Notes under the pieces: model-generated
What the model saw: only the letters and a program-made list of their open reading frames with translations
What the model was told of the DNA's origin: nothing
Database searches by the model: none
Part shown: piece after piece, positions 1-6,700 of the stretch
Position numbering within the stretch: position 1 is the stretch's first letter
Layout: each line of letters starts with the position of its first letter
From: Chloroflexota bacterium
GTDB taxonomy: Bacteria; Chloroflexota; Dehalococcoidia; GIF9; UBA5629
NCBI GenBank assembly: GCA_026389695.1
Contig: JAPLHI010000209.1
Coordinates: forward strand, 1-10,988
Reading direction: 5' to 3'
Length of the DNA: 10,988 nucleotides
Made by a program: the position numbers and the translations under genes

Positions 1-325
1 CGACTGTATGCTGGTCGGGTGCGCCAAATTCCAGTATCCATATGATGGCGCCCATTAAATACGCGAAGAAATTTGGAACGGCTCCGGGATACCACCCGCC
101 TAGATACTGAAAATACGGATCGAATTGTGTTAGATTCGGGAAATGATGTAAAAGGTTATCCACCAACCTCATATAATAGTAAGCATCAACGCCTGTCAGC
201 TTCACCCACCCATTGCTAAAAACCTGGTTATATGGAAGCGCTATCCTTAGCCAAAGTGCTATAAAGACTATTATCAGAAGGATTAAACAAGCAATTAGCC
301 CTGAAGAAATTCGCTTTTGGTCCAT
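1..325 (-). CDS. STT3-family oligosaccharyltransferase, second paralog (C-terminus beyond window)
   Basis: This is the first 108 codons of a membrane glycosyltransferase of the STT3/AglB/PglB family. These enzymes move a lipid-linked glycan onto asparagine on the outer face of the membrane. The start is the ATG at 323-325, giving a protein that begins MDQKRISS. It aligns without gaps to the start of the neighbouring complete STT3 (MNQKRIPP), with about 70% identity by hand count. Visible are a first membrane segment (about residues 10-30), the first acidic metal-site motif GVDAYYYMR (Asp47) and the loop LTQFDPYFQY. The stop of the upstream STT3 (334-336) lies only 8 bases before this start, so the two are probably co-transcribed. 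No clear Shine-Dalgarno site is present. The region after FQY (residues about 75-83) differs most from the paralog. The catalytic WWDYG motif and any C-terminal repeats lie outside the window, so activity cannot be judged. Confidence 0.9.
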   Translation of the reverse strand, partial: MDQKRISSGLIACLILLIIVFIALWLRIALPYNQVFSNGWVKLTGVDAYYYMRLVDNLLHHFPNLTQFDPYFQYLGGWYPGAVPNFFAYLMGAIIWILEFGAPDQHTV

Positions 326-333
326 GGCTCTTA

Positions 334-3300
334 TTAACGCGAACCGGTTTGTCCTATATTTGAGAACGGGGTTAATTTAGTCACAGTTGAACTGTCACCC
401 CATTTACCTTCACCTGAAATATCAAGGTAATAGCTACGTGTTTGCGGATCCCATACACCTATTTTTGTCCCGCCTTTGCCGTTCCAGCGGCCGTTTAAAG
501 GTGTACAGGTAGTTTCTCCAAAAGGACCGACTTTGATATCTCCCTTGCTTTCATCCCAAATTCCATCGCCTGTTACATCTAAGTAAAAGTTCTGACTGTC
601 CGGCTCCCAAACACCAATCTTATCCTTTCCATCGTTACTCCAATCTCCGATTACAGGGACGTCTCCCTCTTTGCCGAATGGTCCCAGTTTTAAGTTGCTC
701 TCCGCAGAATCCCATTTGCCGTCCCCTCCTATATTGAGGACAAAGGCCATTTCACCATTTCTGCCTATCCCTTGGAAAATCCCCACCTCGTCTTTCCCAT
801 CCCCATTCCAGTCACCTGCAATCGGGATGTTAGAAAACCTCCACCCGTACGACCCCAGCTTTTTATCCCCTTCGTCCGGGTTCCATATTCCGTCGCCGTT
901 GAAATCCAGATAAAAACACAGGTCAGAAGGCCTCCATACGCCTATCTTATCTTTTCCATCACCATTCCAATCACCTATTACCGGCACATCAGTGGAAAAA
1001 CCAAAGGGGCCAAGTTTAAGATCACCTTTATCCGGATCCCATAAGCCATCGCCATTTACATCCAGTAAGAAATAGCTGCTTTCCGGTTGCCATTGTCCCA
1101 GCTTGGTTACACCATTACCATTCCAATCACCGGTAATAGGAATTTCCAGCTTGCTATATTCAAAAATTTTGATATTTGGAAGTGGTTGGCGGAAACTATT
1201 GTTTTTTTGACTTGAGCTGTATCTAAGTTTGTAAAGACTTAATTCTTCCAGAGGAACAGGACTTACTAAAGGATCATCACTCACAATCATGTATCTTCCC
1301 GATTTCTCACTGTTAACGAAGGCTATTGCCTCTGCATACGAATTAAAATCTTTGATCTCAGTGATCTCCTTGTATCTATTACCTTGAGGACTAACCATTT
1401 CAGTAGCACCGATAACCGTGACAGTTTGTGGAACCACAGCTTTACCATCAAAGTTATATAACCTTACAACCATGGTACGATAGTAGTCCGGAAAATAAAG
1501 AACAACCGATACGTAACTATTTCCTTGTTTTTGAATAAAGAGATCAAAATATTTGGTATAAGAGCTCCCACTTAATGAAGCTAGGGCATGAAACTTGTTA
1601 TCAGAAGCAGCAATTTCATTATCTACGATTACATAACGTGTTCCCCAGCTGTTTATGGCTCTACCTGCGGCAGATTCATTCTGTGCTGTATAAAATCTGG
1701 CTTCGCCGCTTTCTCCCGTCCCGGGATTTGATCCAGGCAACCTGCGCCCAATTCGTGTAACCCAGTATCCATAATCCCACCAGGTAAGTACTCCGTATTC
1801 GCTCTGTGTATATTTAAAGTCCTGTGGTCCTTGACCTGCTTTATACAATCCATAATAGGCATTTACATCACTCAATGGCTCTGGGGAATTGTTTTTTAAC
1901 CAATCAAGCGATTCACACCAAGCATTGGAGGGCGCAAATAAAGGCCTGGTTGCCACATCGATGGATAGTTTTTGCCCATCCGGCAATGGCCCTAAATTGG
2001 GATAGTACACAACCAGCAAAATCAATAAGATAAGCAGTGCTATGGTTACAGGTCTTCGTGAAGCAGCAGGTTTGGGTCTATCAGTGACCTTTTTCCCTCT
2101 CTTCAGAGTTGACTTTATCGGTACGGGTACCGGTTTTGCCTCTGTTTTACCAAGACCGGCAAGTCGTAATATCATCCACGCCAGGTATCCTGTTAGCAAT
2201 GCAACATTGACTGCAAAATAATAAGCAAATCTCCTCATCGCCAGTGCAGATAGGAGTATAATAACGCTCCATATAATCAATAGAATTCTTGAGGGGCCGT
2301 CTTGCCTTATGGTCTGGTATATCAGTAATCCCAGACCTACTAAACAAAGCACAAATCCCGTAGTATAATTGCCGAACGCCATATAGAATGTAAAAACACC
2401 CTGGTGAATCAAGAGCGGTTGCATCTCCATTACTGTAGTGCTTGTCTCCCAGGTGAATAATAGCGTTCTAACTAGACCTATTGTTGAAATCAATAATTCG
2501 GGGAAAAATATATAGAGAGCCAGCGTACCTGCAACACCCATTGCCAATACAGTTAGGGGATAATAGAAAGGTTTCGAGCTCCGTCTAAGCATAAAATCAG
2601 ATAATACAACCAGCACTACAGTTATGATCAACCCCATAATTAGCGATAAAATTGTCCGCAAGTCCCTGGCCCATGGTAAGTATCCCAGTATAGCAACAGC
2701 AAATGCCGGCACCATCGCTAAAGCGATATAGTCGCTCTTTCTTCCCCGCAAATTGTCTACTATTATCTGAATCACCAAAAACACAATAATCACGAGAAAA
2801 AACAACAGTGCGCCAGCCCAGGTCATTATATAAAGAACTAACCCTAAACCGGCCAATGCTCCGTATATGACCGGTTTGATAAATATATTCCATTGCTTTA
2901 ATTTGACTGTATCGAAACTAACTCCTTCCCCGCTCTTTAAAGACAGGAAGACAAACAGCATGAACAGAGTTGAGAATAGCACCTCGGCAATGTGATGATC
3001 TGTATAACCTAATAATGAGCGGTTTAAAAACTCCCCTGGCAATATTGCCAACAGGCCTGCCGCCAATATACCCATCCACTTGTCACCTATCGTTTTACCA
3101 ATAAAGAAGACAATTATCAAAGTTAACACGGCCAACACAGGTGGTATATATACTGCAATTACATCGACTGTATGCTGATCAGGTGCACCAAGTCCCAGTA
3201 TCCAAATGATACCGCCCATCAAATACACGAAGAAATTGGGAGCGCCTCCTGTAGCTACGCCGCCTGGATACTGAAAATAAGGATCGAATTGTGTCAGAAT

Positions 3301-3489
3301 CGGGAAATGACGCACCAGATTGTCCACCAGCCTCATATAATAGTAGGCATCTATACCCGTCATCTTCACCCCTTCGCCCACAAATACCTGCTTGTATGGA
3401 AGCGCAATACGAAGCCATAGGGCTATCAGGATTATGACAAAGAGGATAGTGCCGACAACCAACCAGGGTGGTATTCGTTTCTGATTCAT
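334..3489 (-). CDS. STT3-family oligosaccharyltransferase with C-terminal VCBS/FG-GAP-like repeats
   Basis: A 1051-residue membrane protein predicted to transfer a lipid-linked glycan to protein asparagines outside the cytoplasm. Roughly a dozen hydrophobic segments fill residues 10-495, with a Lys/Arg/Pro-rich, presumably cytoplasmic loop at about 448-480 before the last one. STT3 motifs are in order: GIDAYYYMR (Asp47), GYTDHH (Asp164), TTVMEMQP (Glu355, equivalent to the TIXE/SVSE motif), WWDYG (570-574), and a candidate DK-type motif DNKFHAL (630-636). The GYTDHH and VMEMQP wording resembles archaeal AglB more than Campylobacter PglB, from memory. Residues 787-1043 are five repeats of about 52 residues. 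The frame is open to 3579, but I chose ATG 3487-3489 because it matches the paralog's start and lies just downstream of a TATAAT promoter. The longer start would lie upstream of that promoter. The glycan, its carrier and the target proteins are unknown. Confidence 0.9.
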   Translation of the reverse strand: MNQKRIPPWLVVGTILFVIILIALWLRIALPYKQVFVGEGVKMTGIDAYYYMRLVDNLVRHFPILTQFDPYFQYPGGVATGGAPNFFVYLMGGIIWILGLGAPDQHTVDVIAVYIPPVLAVLTLIIVFFIGKTIGDKWMGILAAGLLAILPGEFLNRSLLGYTDHHIAEVLFSTLFMLFVFLSLKSGEGVSFDTVKLKQWNIFIKPVIYGALAGLGLVLYIMTWAGALLFFLVIIVFLVIQIIVDNLRGRKSDYIALAMVPAFAVAILGYLPWARDLRTILSLIMGLIITVVLVVLSDFMLRRSSKPFYYPLTVLAMGVAGTLALYIFFPELLISTIGLVRTLLFTWETSTTVMEMQPLLIHQGVFTFYMAFGNYTTGFVLCLVGLGLLIYQTIRQDGPSRILLIIWSVIILLSALAMRRFAYYFAVNVALLTGYLAWMILRLAGLGKTEAKPVPVPIKSTLKRGKKVTDRPKPAASRRPVTIALLILLILLVVYYPNLGPLPDGQKLSIDVATRPLFAPSNAWCESLDWLKNNSPEPLSDVNAYYGLYKAGQGPQDFKYTQSEYGVLTWWDYGYWVTRIGRRLPGSNPGTGESGEARFYTAQNESAAGRAINSWGTRYVIVDNEIAASDNKFHALASLSGSSYTKYFDLFIQKQGNSYVSVVLYFPDYYRTMVVRLYNFDGKAVVPQTVTVIGATEMVSPQGNRYKEITEIKDFNSYAEAIAFVNSEKSGRYMIVSDDPLVSPVPLEELSLYKLRYSSSQKNNSFRQPLPNIKIFEYSKLEIPITGDWNGNGVTKLGQWQPESSYFLLDVNGDGLWDPDKGDLKLGPFGFSTDVPVIGDWNGDGKDKIGVWRPSDLCFYLDFNGDGIWNPDEGDKKLGSYGWRFSNIPIAGDWNGDGKDEVGIFQGIGRNGEMAFVLNIGGDGKWDSAESNLKLGPFGKEGDVPVIGDWSNDGKDKIGVWEPDSQNFYLDVTGDGIWDESKGDIKVGPFGETTCTPLNGRWNGKGGTKIGVWDPQTRSYYLDISGEGKWGDSSTVTKLTPFSNIGQTGSR
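361..1131 (-). repeat. Five tandem calcium-loop repeats inside the STT3 gene
   Basis: The 3' end of the STT3 gene encodes five units at 976-1131, 817-975, 649-816, 493-648 and 361-492, with a period of 52 to 56 residues. Each unit opens with a GDWNGDGKDKIGVW-like stretch, continues with a FYLD strand, then a second loop of the DxNGDGxWDPDxGD type, and ends near KLGPFG. Both loops resemble the calcium-binding loops of VCBS/FG-GAP beta-propeller repeats and dockerin-like modules. They follow the last membrane segment and the soluble catalytic domain, so they should lie outside the cytoplasm. The first loop is well kept in units 2 and 3, slightly altered in 1 and 4, and degenerate in unit 5 (GRWNGKG). 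Calcium binding and a role in surface or substrate attachment are inference. Confidence 0.85.
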
Positions 3490-3508
3490 AGTACCAGTAT
3501 TAAGGTAG

Positions 3509-3538
3509 ATTATAACCTCAGCCTTCCAATTATGGCAA
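3509..3538 (-). promoter_or_regulatory. Promoter for the STT3 genes
   Basis: Read on the minus strand, TTGCCA (3533-3538) is followed after 18 bases by a perfect TATAAT (3509-3514). Transcription would begin near 3502, about a dozen bases before the chosen ATG at 3489. The leader is very short and has no clear ribosome binding site. The match is by eye to the bacterial sigma-70 consensus. Confidence 0.6.
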
Positions 3539-3572
3539 GGATTCAAATTCTCATTTTTTATTCTCATTTCTA

Positions 3573-3600
3573 TTGACATCTATATATAATCCGGTATATT
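3573..3600 (+). promoter_or_regulatory. Promoter for the cobalamin operon
   Basis: A perfect TTGACA (3573-3578) is followed after 16 bases by TATATT (3595-3600), five of six matches to the sigma-70 -10 consensus. The predicted start near 3607 lies just upstream of the riboswitch, which is where its promoter is expected. Confidence 0.7.
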
Positions 3601-3620
3601 CTTTAACCAAATTAAATATT

Positions 3621-3727
3621 GTTAGCAAGGCGCTCAGGGGTGACCCCGAGCTTAATAGGAAGGCAAACCGGTGAAAGCCCGGTACAGTCCCGCCTGCTGT
3701 TAAAGTCAGAACGCCACCTTGCGTAAC
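3621..3727 (+). ncRNA. Cobalamin riboswitch (aptamer)
   Basis: The leader carries the hallmarks of the B12 riboswitch. The closing stem P1 pairs 3621-3630 (GTTAGCAAGG) with 3717-3727 (CCTTGCGTAAC), ten pairs with one bulged G. A small hairpin GCTC-A-GGGG / CCCC-GAGC follows at 3632-3651. The conserved core has ACCGGTGAAAGCCCGGT (3667-3683), then the CAGTCCCGCC segment (3685-3694) and a B12-box-like AGTCAGAACGCCACCTTGC (3704-3722). Known aptamers of this class bind adenosylcobalamin or related cobalamins. The genes downstream are corrinoid transport and cobalamin synthesis genes, which fits. It should switch the operon off when cobalamin is abundant. Confidence 0.93.
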
Positions 3728-3730
3728 AAG

Positions 3731-3780
3731 CTACCTCCGCGGAGTAAGGGGGTGGGGTTTATTGTTTAGTGATAATCCCC
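3731..3780 (+). promoter_or_regulatory. Riboswitch expression platform: competing hairpins
   Basis: Two mutually exclusive pairings can be drawn. In one, CTACCTCC (3731-3738) pairs with GGGGGTGG (3748-3755), eight pairs including two G-U. In the other, GGGG (3754-3757) plus the U-rich stretch to 3764 pairs with 3770-3780 (TGATAAT then CCCC), with one mismatch and a 5-base loop. The second would take two bases from the 5' arm of the terminator, and a shifted pairing of AGGGGG (3747-3752) with CCCCCT (3777-3782) would take four. This fits an antiterminator that is displaced when ligand binds. The pairings were drawn by hand without energies. Confidence 0.5.
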
Positions 3781-3805
3781 CTGCTCACGTGAGCAGGGTT
3801 TTTTT
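3779..3805 (+). terminator. Intrinsic terminator of the cobalamin riboswitch
   Basis: A perfect 20-base palindrome (3779-3798, CCCTGCTCAC and its complement) can form an 8-pair stem with an ACGT loop. It is followed directly by seven T residues (3799-3805) and, after one G, four more. It lies between the riboswitch and the btuF start, so it is the off-switch for the operon rather than a gene-end terminator. Confidence 0.9.
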
Positions 3806-3836
3806 GTTTTATCGTCCTGGCAGTGAGATTAAATTA

Positions 3837-4760
3837 ATGAAAATATTACCGGTTAATCTGAGAATAATTATAGTATTAGGATTTCTAATAATTCTTCTCT
3901 CCTGCAGCGTGAAAAGCGAACCTTCACTGCTTTATGACGACATCGGATCACCAATAAAAATTACTTCTACTCCTAAGAACATCATTTCTTTAGCTCCGAG
4001 CAATACAGAAATACTATATGCGCTTGGTTTGCAGGATAGTTTGGTGGGTGTAACAGATTTCTGTTATTATCCACCCGAGGCTATGAAAAAAATGCACGTA
4101 GGTGGTTTCAGCACTGTTGACATCGAAAAAACAGTTGCCCTCCAGCCCGACCTGATCTTGGCGGCGGAAATACACAGCAAAAATGTTACTCCGGCACTGC
4201 AAAAAATCGGTTTTAATGTAGTTACCTTGAATCCCAAAACGCTGAACGCGATATTCAAAGATATAATGTTGGTTGGTGAATTGACCGATAAAAAAGTGCA
4301 GGCTACTGAATTGGTAAACGTGCTTCAACAGAGAGTTGATACTGTTTTTGATAAAACTAAAAACCTTCCTGTTGAGAAACGTAAGCGTGTTTTGCTGTTG
4401 CTATGGCATGACCCATTGATGGCTGCCGGTAATGGCACTCTCATTGATGATATGCTCCGCGTCAGCGGGGGCTACAATATCGCGCAGGATATCCCGGGGT
4501 ATGGCGTAATCAGCCTTGAAACCATTTTAGCCAGGGATCCTGAAGTTATAATTGCTCCCGCAAGCATGGGGAAACCCGAAAATCCCCTTTGGAATTATTT
4601 AAATGCTGATCCACGTTTGAAGCAGACGAGCGCAATTAAAAATAAATGTGTATATCAAATGGATGGGGATATCATTTACCGTTTCAGTCCCAGAGCAGTT
4701 CAAGCACTGGAGCAACTGGCAAACTTTGTATACCCGGGGGCATCGAGCGCTCCCAAATAA
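3837..4760 (+). CDS. btuF: Corrinoid ABC transporter substrate-binding lipoprotein
   Basis: A 307-residue extracytoplasmic binding protein that captures corrinoids and delivers them to the BtuC permease. The N-terminus is a lipoprotein signal: a hydrophobic stretch at residues 8-21 followed by LLSC, with Cys23 as the lipid-modified residue. The mature part has the helical-backbone metal-receptor fold signature, with NIISLAPSNTEILYALG (48-64) and a second lobe ending near the C-terminus. I chose ATG 3837. The frame is open further upstream to 3762, but that would start inside the terminator hairpin and bury the signal peptide. A weak GTGAG site lies at 3823-3827. This family also includes siderophore and heme binders; the riboswitch and the cob neighbours make corrinoid the likely ligand. 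Confidence 0.9.
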   Translation: MKILPVNLRIIIVLGFLIILLSCSVKSEPSLLYDDIGSPIKITSTPKNIISLAPSNTEILYALGLQDSLVGVTDFCYYPPEAMKKMHVGGFSTVDIEKTVALQPDLILAAEIHSKNVTPALQKIGFNVVTLNPKTLNAIFKDIMLVGELTDKKVQATELVNVLQQRVDTVFDKTKNLPVEKRKRVLLLLWHDPLMAAGNGTLIDDMLRVSGGYNIAQDIPGYGVISLETILARDPEVIIAPASMGKPENPLWNYLNADPRLKQTSAIKNKCVYQMDGDIIYRFSPRAVQALEQLANFVYPGASSAPK

Positions 4761-4800
4761 AATAGACATCTTCGTGATCAATAAGACGCTGAATAGAAAG

Positions 4801-5880
4801 ATGGAATTTAAAATAGCCAGCGAAAACGTTCTCGCTAAAGAGTCTAAACAATACCGTTTTAGCCTTTATAAAGTCTTAATCGCCATAGGAGGTTTCAGCT
4901 TTGCACTTTTTTGTGCAATCCTGATTTCCTCCGCTTTCGGTAGTTCAAATATTCCATTTCACTCAATTCTTAGTTTGCTTCTTTCCCCGGTTTCTTTCAC
5001 TGGAGCCGAAAATATTTCACCCGCCAGTATTTCAACTATAGTATTTCAAGTGCGTCTTCCTCGAATTATTATGTCAGGGCTGGTGGGAGCAGCTCTTGGT
5101 GTTGCGGGTGCTGCTTACCAGGGCATGTTCCGTAACCCTCTTGCAGATCCATACCTGACCGGAATATCACAGGGAGCTGCACTGGGAGCAGTTGTCGGCT
5201 TTATATTACCATTCAATGTACCTGCAGCTTTGATACCGGTTTTATCTTTTATCAGCGCCATTGTATGTGTATTTGTAGTGTACTCGATTGCACGTGTGGG
5301 GAATACCCTTCCCATGACCACGTTAATCCTCGCAGGAGTAGCCATTGGAGCATTCCTCGCATCCCTGACTTCTTACCTCATAATCACATCTGGCGACAGA
5401 GCACACGGCATTATTTTCTGGCTGCTTGGTACATTTTCACTTGCCGACTGGTGGCAGGTATCCATAATGACACCCTACATTTTGCTGGGAATAATAATCA
5501 TATGTTTATATGCCCGACCACTCAATGTAATGCAGTTGGACGAGGATCAAGCGCGACAGCTCGGTATAAATACGGAAAAAGTGAAATTAGTCATTCTGAG
5601 TGCAGCTACCATTGCCACCGCCGCGGCTGTATGTTTCTGCGGAATCATAGGTTTTATTGGTATTATCGTCCCCCACCTCGTCCGCATCCTTTTTGGACCG
5701 GACTACAGGCTCCTTCTTCCATTATCGGCGCTGACCGGAGCTATTTTATTAATCGTTGCAGATACAATTTCAAGGACAATGCTATCACCATCCGAGATAC
5801 CCGTGGGCATTATTACCGCCATAATTGGCGTACCATTTTTTCTCTATGTATTACGCACAAGAAAAAAAGCGGTGTTTTAA
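4801..5880 (+). CDS. btuC: Corrinoid ABC transporter permease (FecCD family)
   Basis: A 359-residue inner-membrane permease of the FecCD/BtuC family, which pairs as a dimer with two BtuD ATPases. It has about ten hydrophobic segments, the first at residues 24-46. Family motifs include RLPR (85-88), YQGMFRNPLADP (106-117) and, near the end, LLLPLSALTGA followed by VADTISR. I chose ATG 4801, 40 bases after the btuF stop. An open frame extends back into btuF, and a GTG at 4774 is possible, but 4801 gives a normal-length cytoplasmic N-terminus. No strong ribosome binding site is visible. The last codon ends one base before the btuD start. Confidence 0.9.
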   Translation: MEFKIASENVLAKESKQYRFSLYKVLIAIGGFSFALFCAILISSAFGSSNIPFHSILSLLLSPVSFTGAENISPASISTIVFQVRLPRIIMSGLVGAALGVAGAAYQGMFRNPLADPYLTGISQGAALGAVVGFILPFNVPAALIPVLSFISAIVCVFVVYSIARVGNTLPMTTLILAGVAIGAFLASLTSYLIITSGDRAHGIIFWLLGTFSLADWWQVSIMTPYILLGIIIICLYARPLNVMQLDEDQARQLGINTEKVKLVILSAATIATAAAVCFCGIIGFIGIIVPHLVRILFGPDYRLLLPLSALTGAILLIVADTISRTMLSPSEIPVGIITAIIGVPFFLYVLRTRKKAVF

Positions 5881-5881
5881 T

Positions 5882-6700
5882 ATGGTAAAACTAATTCTCA
5901 AAGACGCAACATTCAGCTACGGCCGTAATATAGCTCTGCAATCTGTTAATTTTGAAACCAGGGCAGGGGAGTTGCTGGGAATTATTGGCCCAAACGGATC
6001 GGGAAAAACAACTTTGCTTAAAGGGATGGCGGGACTGCTACCGGCCATTAAAGGAAACGTAATGTTTGATTCTATGAACATCACCCGGGTTGAACGCCGG
6101 ATAATAGCAAAAAAAATAGCGCTTGTTCCACAAAATGCCGTGCTTCCCGATCTTTTCACTGCCCTGGAAATCGTGCTCATGGGACGCACGCCCCATTTAG
6201 GTTTACTGGGATATGAAAGTGAAAAGGATATCCATATAGCACTTGAGGCCATGGATATTACCCGAACAGTACATCTGGCACAACGAAGGGTTAATGAAAT
6301 CTCGGGAGGGGAAAAACAACGGCTCATTATCGCGCGTGCACTCGCACAGGAAGCTGAGATTCTGCTCCTGGATGAACCAACAGCAAATCTTGATATCAAT
6401 TACCAGATAGAGGTTTTTCATGTCCTGGATAAATTATGTGTTGATAATAACCTGACGGTTGTTGCAGCTTTGCATGATTTAAATCTGGCGTGTCAATTTT
6501 GCCACAGGTTAGTCATGCTTAAGGATAGACTTATCTACAAACAAGGTACACCGGCAGAGGTTATTAGCAGCTCTACGATTAAAGAGGTTTTCGATGCAAA
6601 CGTTCATGTCTATCCTCACCCCGTAAATAGTCTTCCTGTAGCTTATGTAACTTCAAACATGGAGATAAATAAAGCTAAGAACCTGCAATGGATAGTTTAG
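5882..6700 (+). CDS. btuD: Corrinoid ABC transporter ATP-binding protein
   Basis: A 272-residue cytoplasmic ATPase that powers corrinoid import through BtuC. All expected motifs are present: Walker A GPNGSGKTT (36-44), Q-loop VPQN (Gln84), signature ISGGEKQR (140-147), Walker B ILLLDEP (Asp164, Glu165), D-loop NLD (169-171) and the H-loop histidine (His198). I chose ATG 5882, one base after the btuC stop. The frame is open upstream, but that part overlaps btuC and would add unrelated sequence before the usual start of the family. The length is typical for FepC/BtuD-type ATPases. The 3' end overlaps cbiB by 13 bases. Confidence 0.93.
   Translation: MVKLILKDATFSYGRNIALQSVNFETRAGELLGIIGPNGSGKTTLLKGMAGLLPAIKGNVMFDSMNITRVERRIIAKKIALVPQNAVLPDLFTALEIVLMGRTPHLGLLGYESEKDIHIALEAMDITRTVHLAQRRVNEISGGEKQRLIIARALAQEAEILLLDEPTANLDINYQIEVFHVLDKLCVDNNLTVVAALHDLNLACQFCHRLVMLKDRLIYKQGTPAEVISSSTIKEVFDANVHVYPHPVNSLPVAYVTSNMEINKAKNLQWIV

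Noticed and set aside
671..1044. Plus-strand open frames opposite the STT3 repeats
   Set aside because: They are proline-rich shadows caused by the glycine- and aspartate-rich repeat coding on the other strand, with no start signal or recognisable domain.
361..1131. CRISPR-like or satellite repeat array
   Set aside because: The periodicity is at protein level with diverged DNA, an open reading frame throughout and units of about 156 bases, so it is a coding repeat.
3490..3579. A 30-residue N-terminal extension of the complete STT3 protein
   Set aside because: It has no counterpart in the paralog, and it would require transcription from upstream of the TATAAT at 3509-3514. It also overlaps the divergent promoter.
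3585..3590. A plus-strand TATAAT as the operon -10 box
   Set aside because: No -35 match lies 16-18 bases upstream of it, whereas TATATT at 3595-3600 is correctly spaced from a perfect TTGACA.
3735..3744. Palindrome CTCCGCGGAG as a protein operator
   Set aside because: It lies within the riboswitch expression platform, where RNA pairing explains it better. There is only one copy and no regulator gene nearby.
3762..3836. A longer BtuF starting at 3762
   Set aside because: The added 25 codons run through the terminator hairpin and its T-tract, and they would place the lipoprotein signal in the interior of the protein.
4648..4800. A longer BtuC starting inside btuF, or at GTG 4774
   Set aside because: The extra residues do not resemble a permease N-terminus and overlap the conserved end of btuF. 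ATG 4801 gives the normal family length.
5265..5888. A plus-strand open frame of about 207 codons within btuC
   Set aside because: It is the shifted frame of a conserved permease; its Cys/His/Arg-rich content is typical of an out-of-frame reading.
5917..6399. A minus-strand open frame of about 160 codons opposite btuD
   Set aside because: It is antisense to a fully conserved ATPase, shows serine- and arginine-rich low-complexity content, and has no ribosome binding site or family motif.
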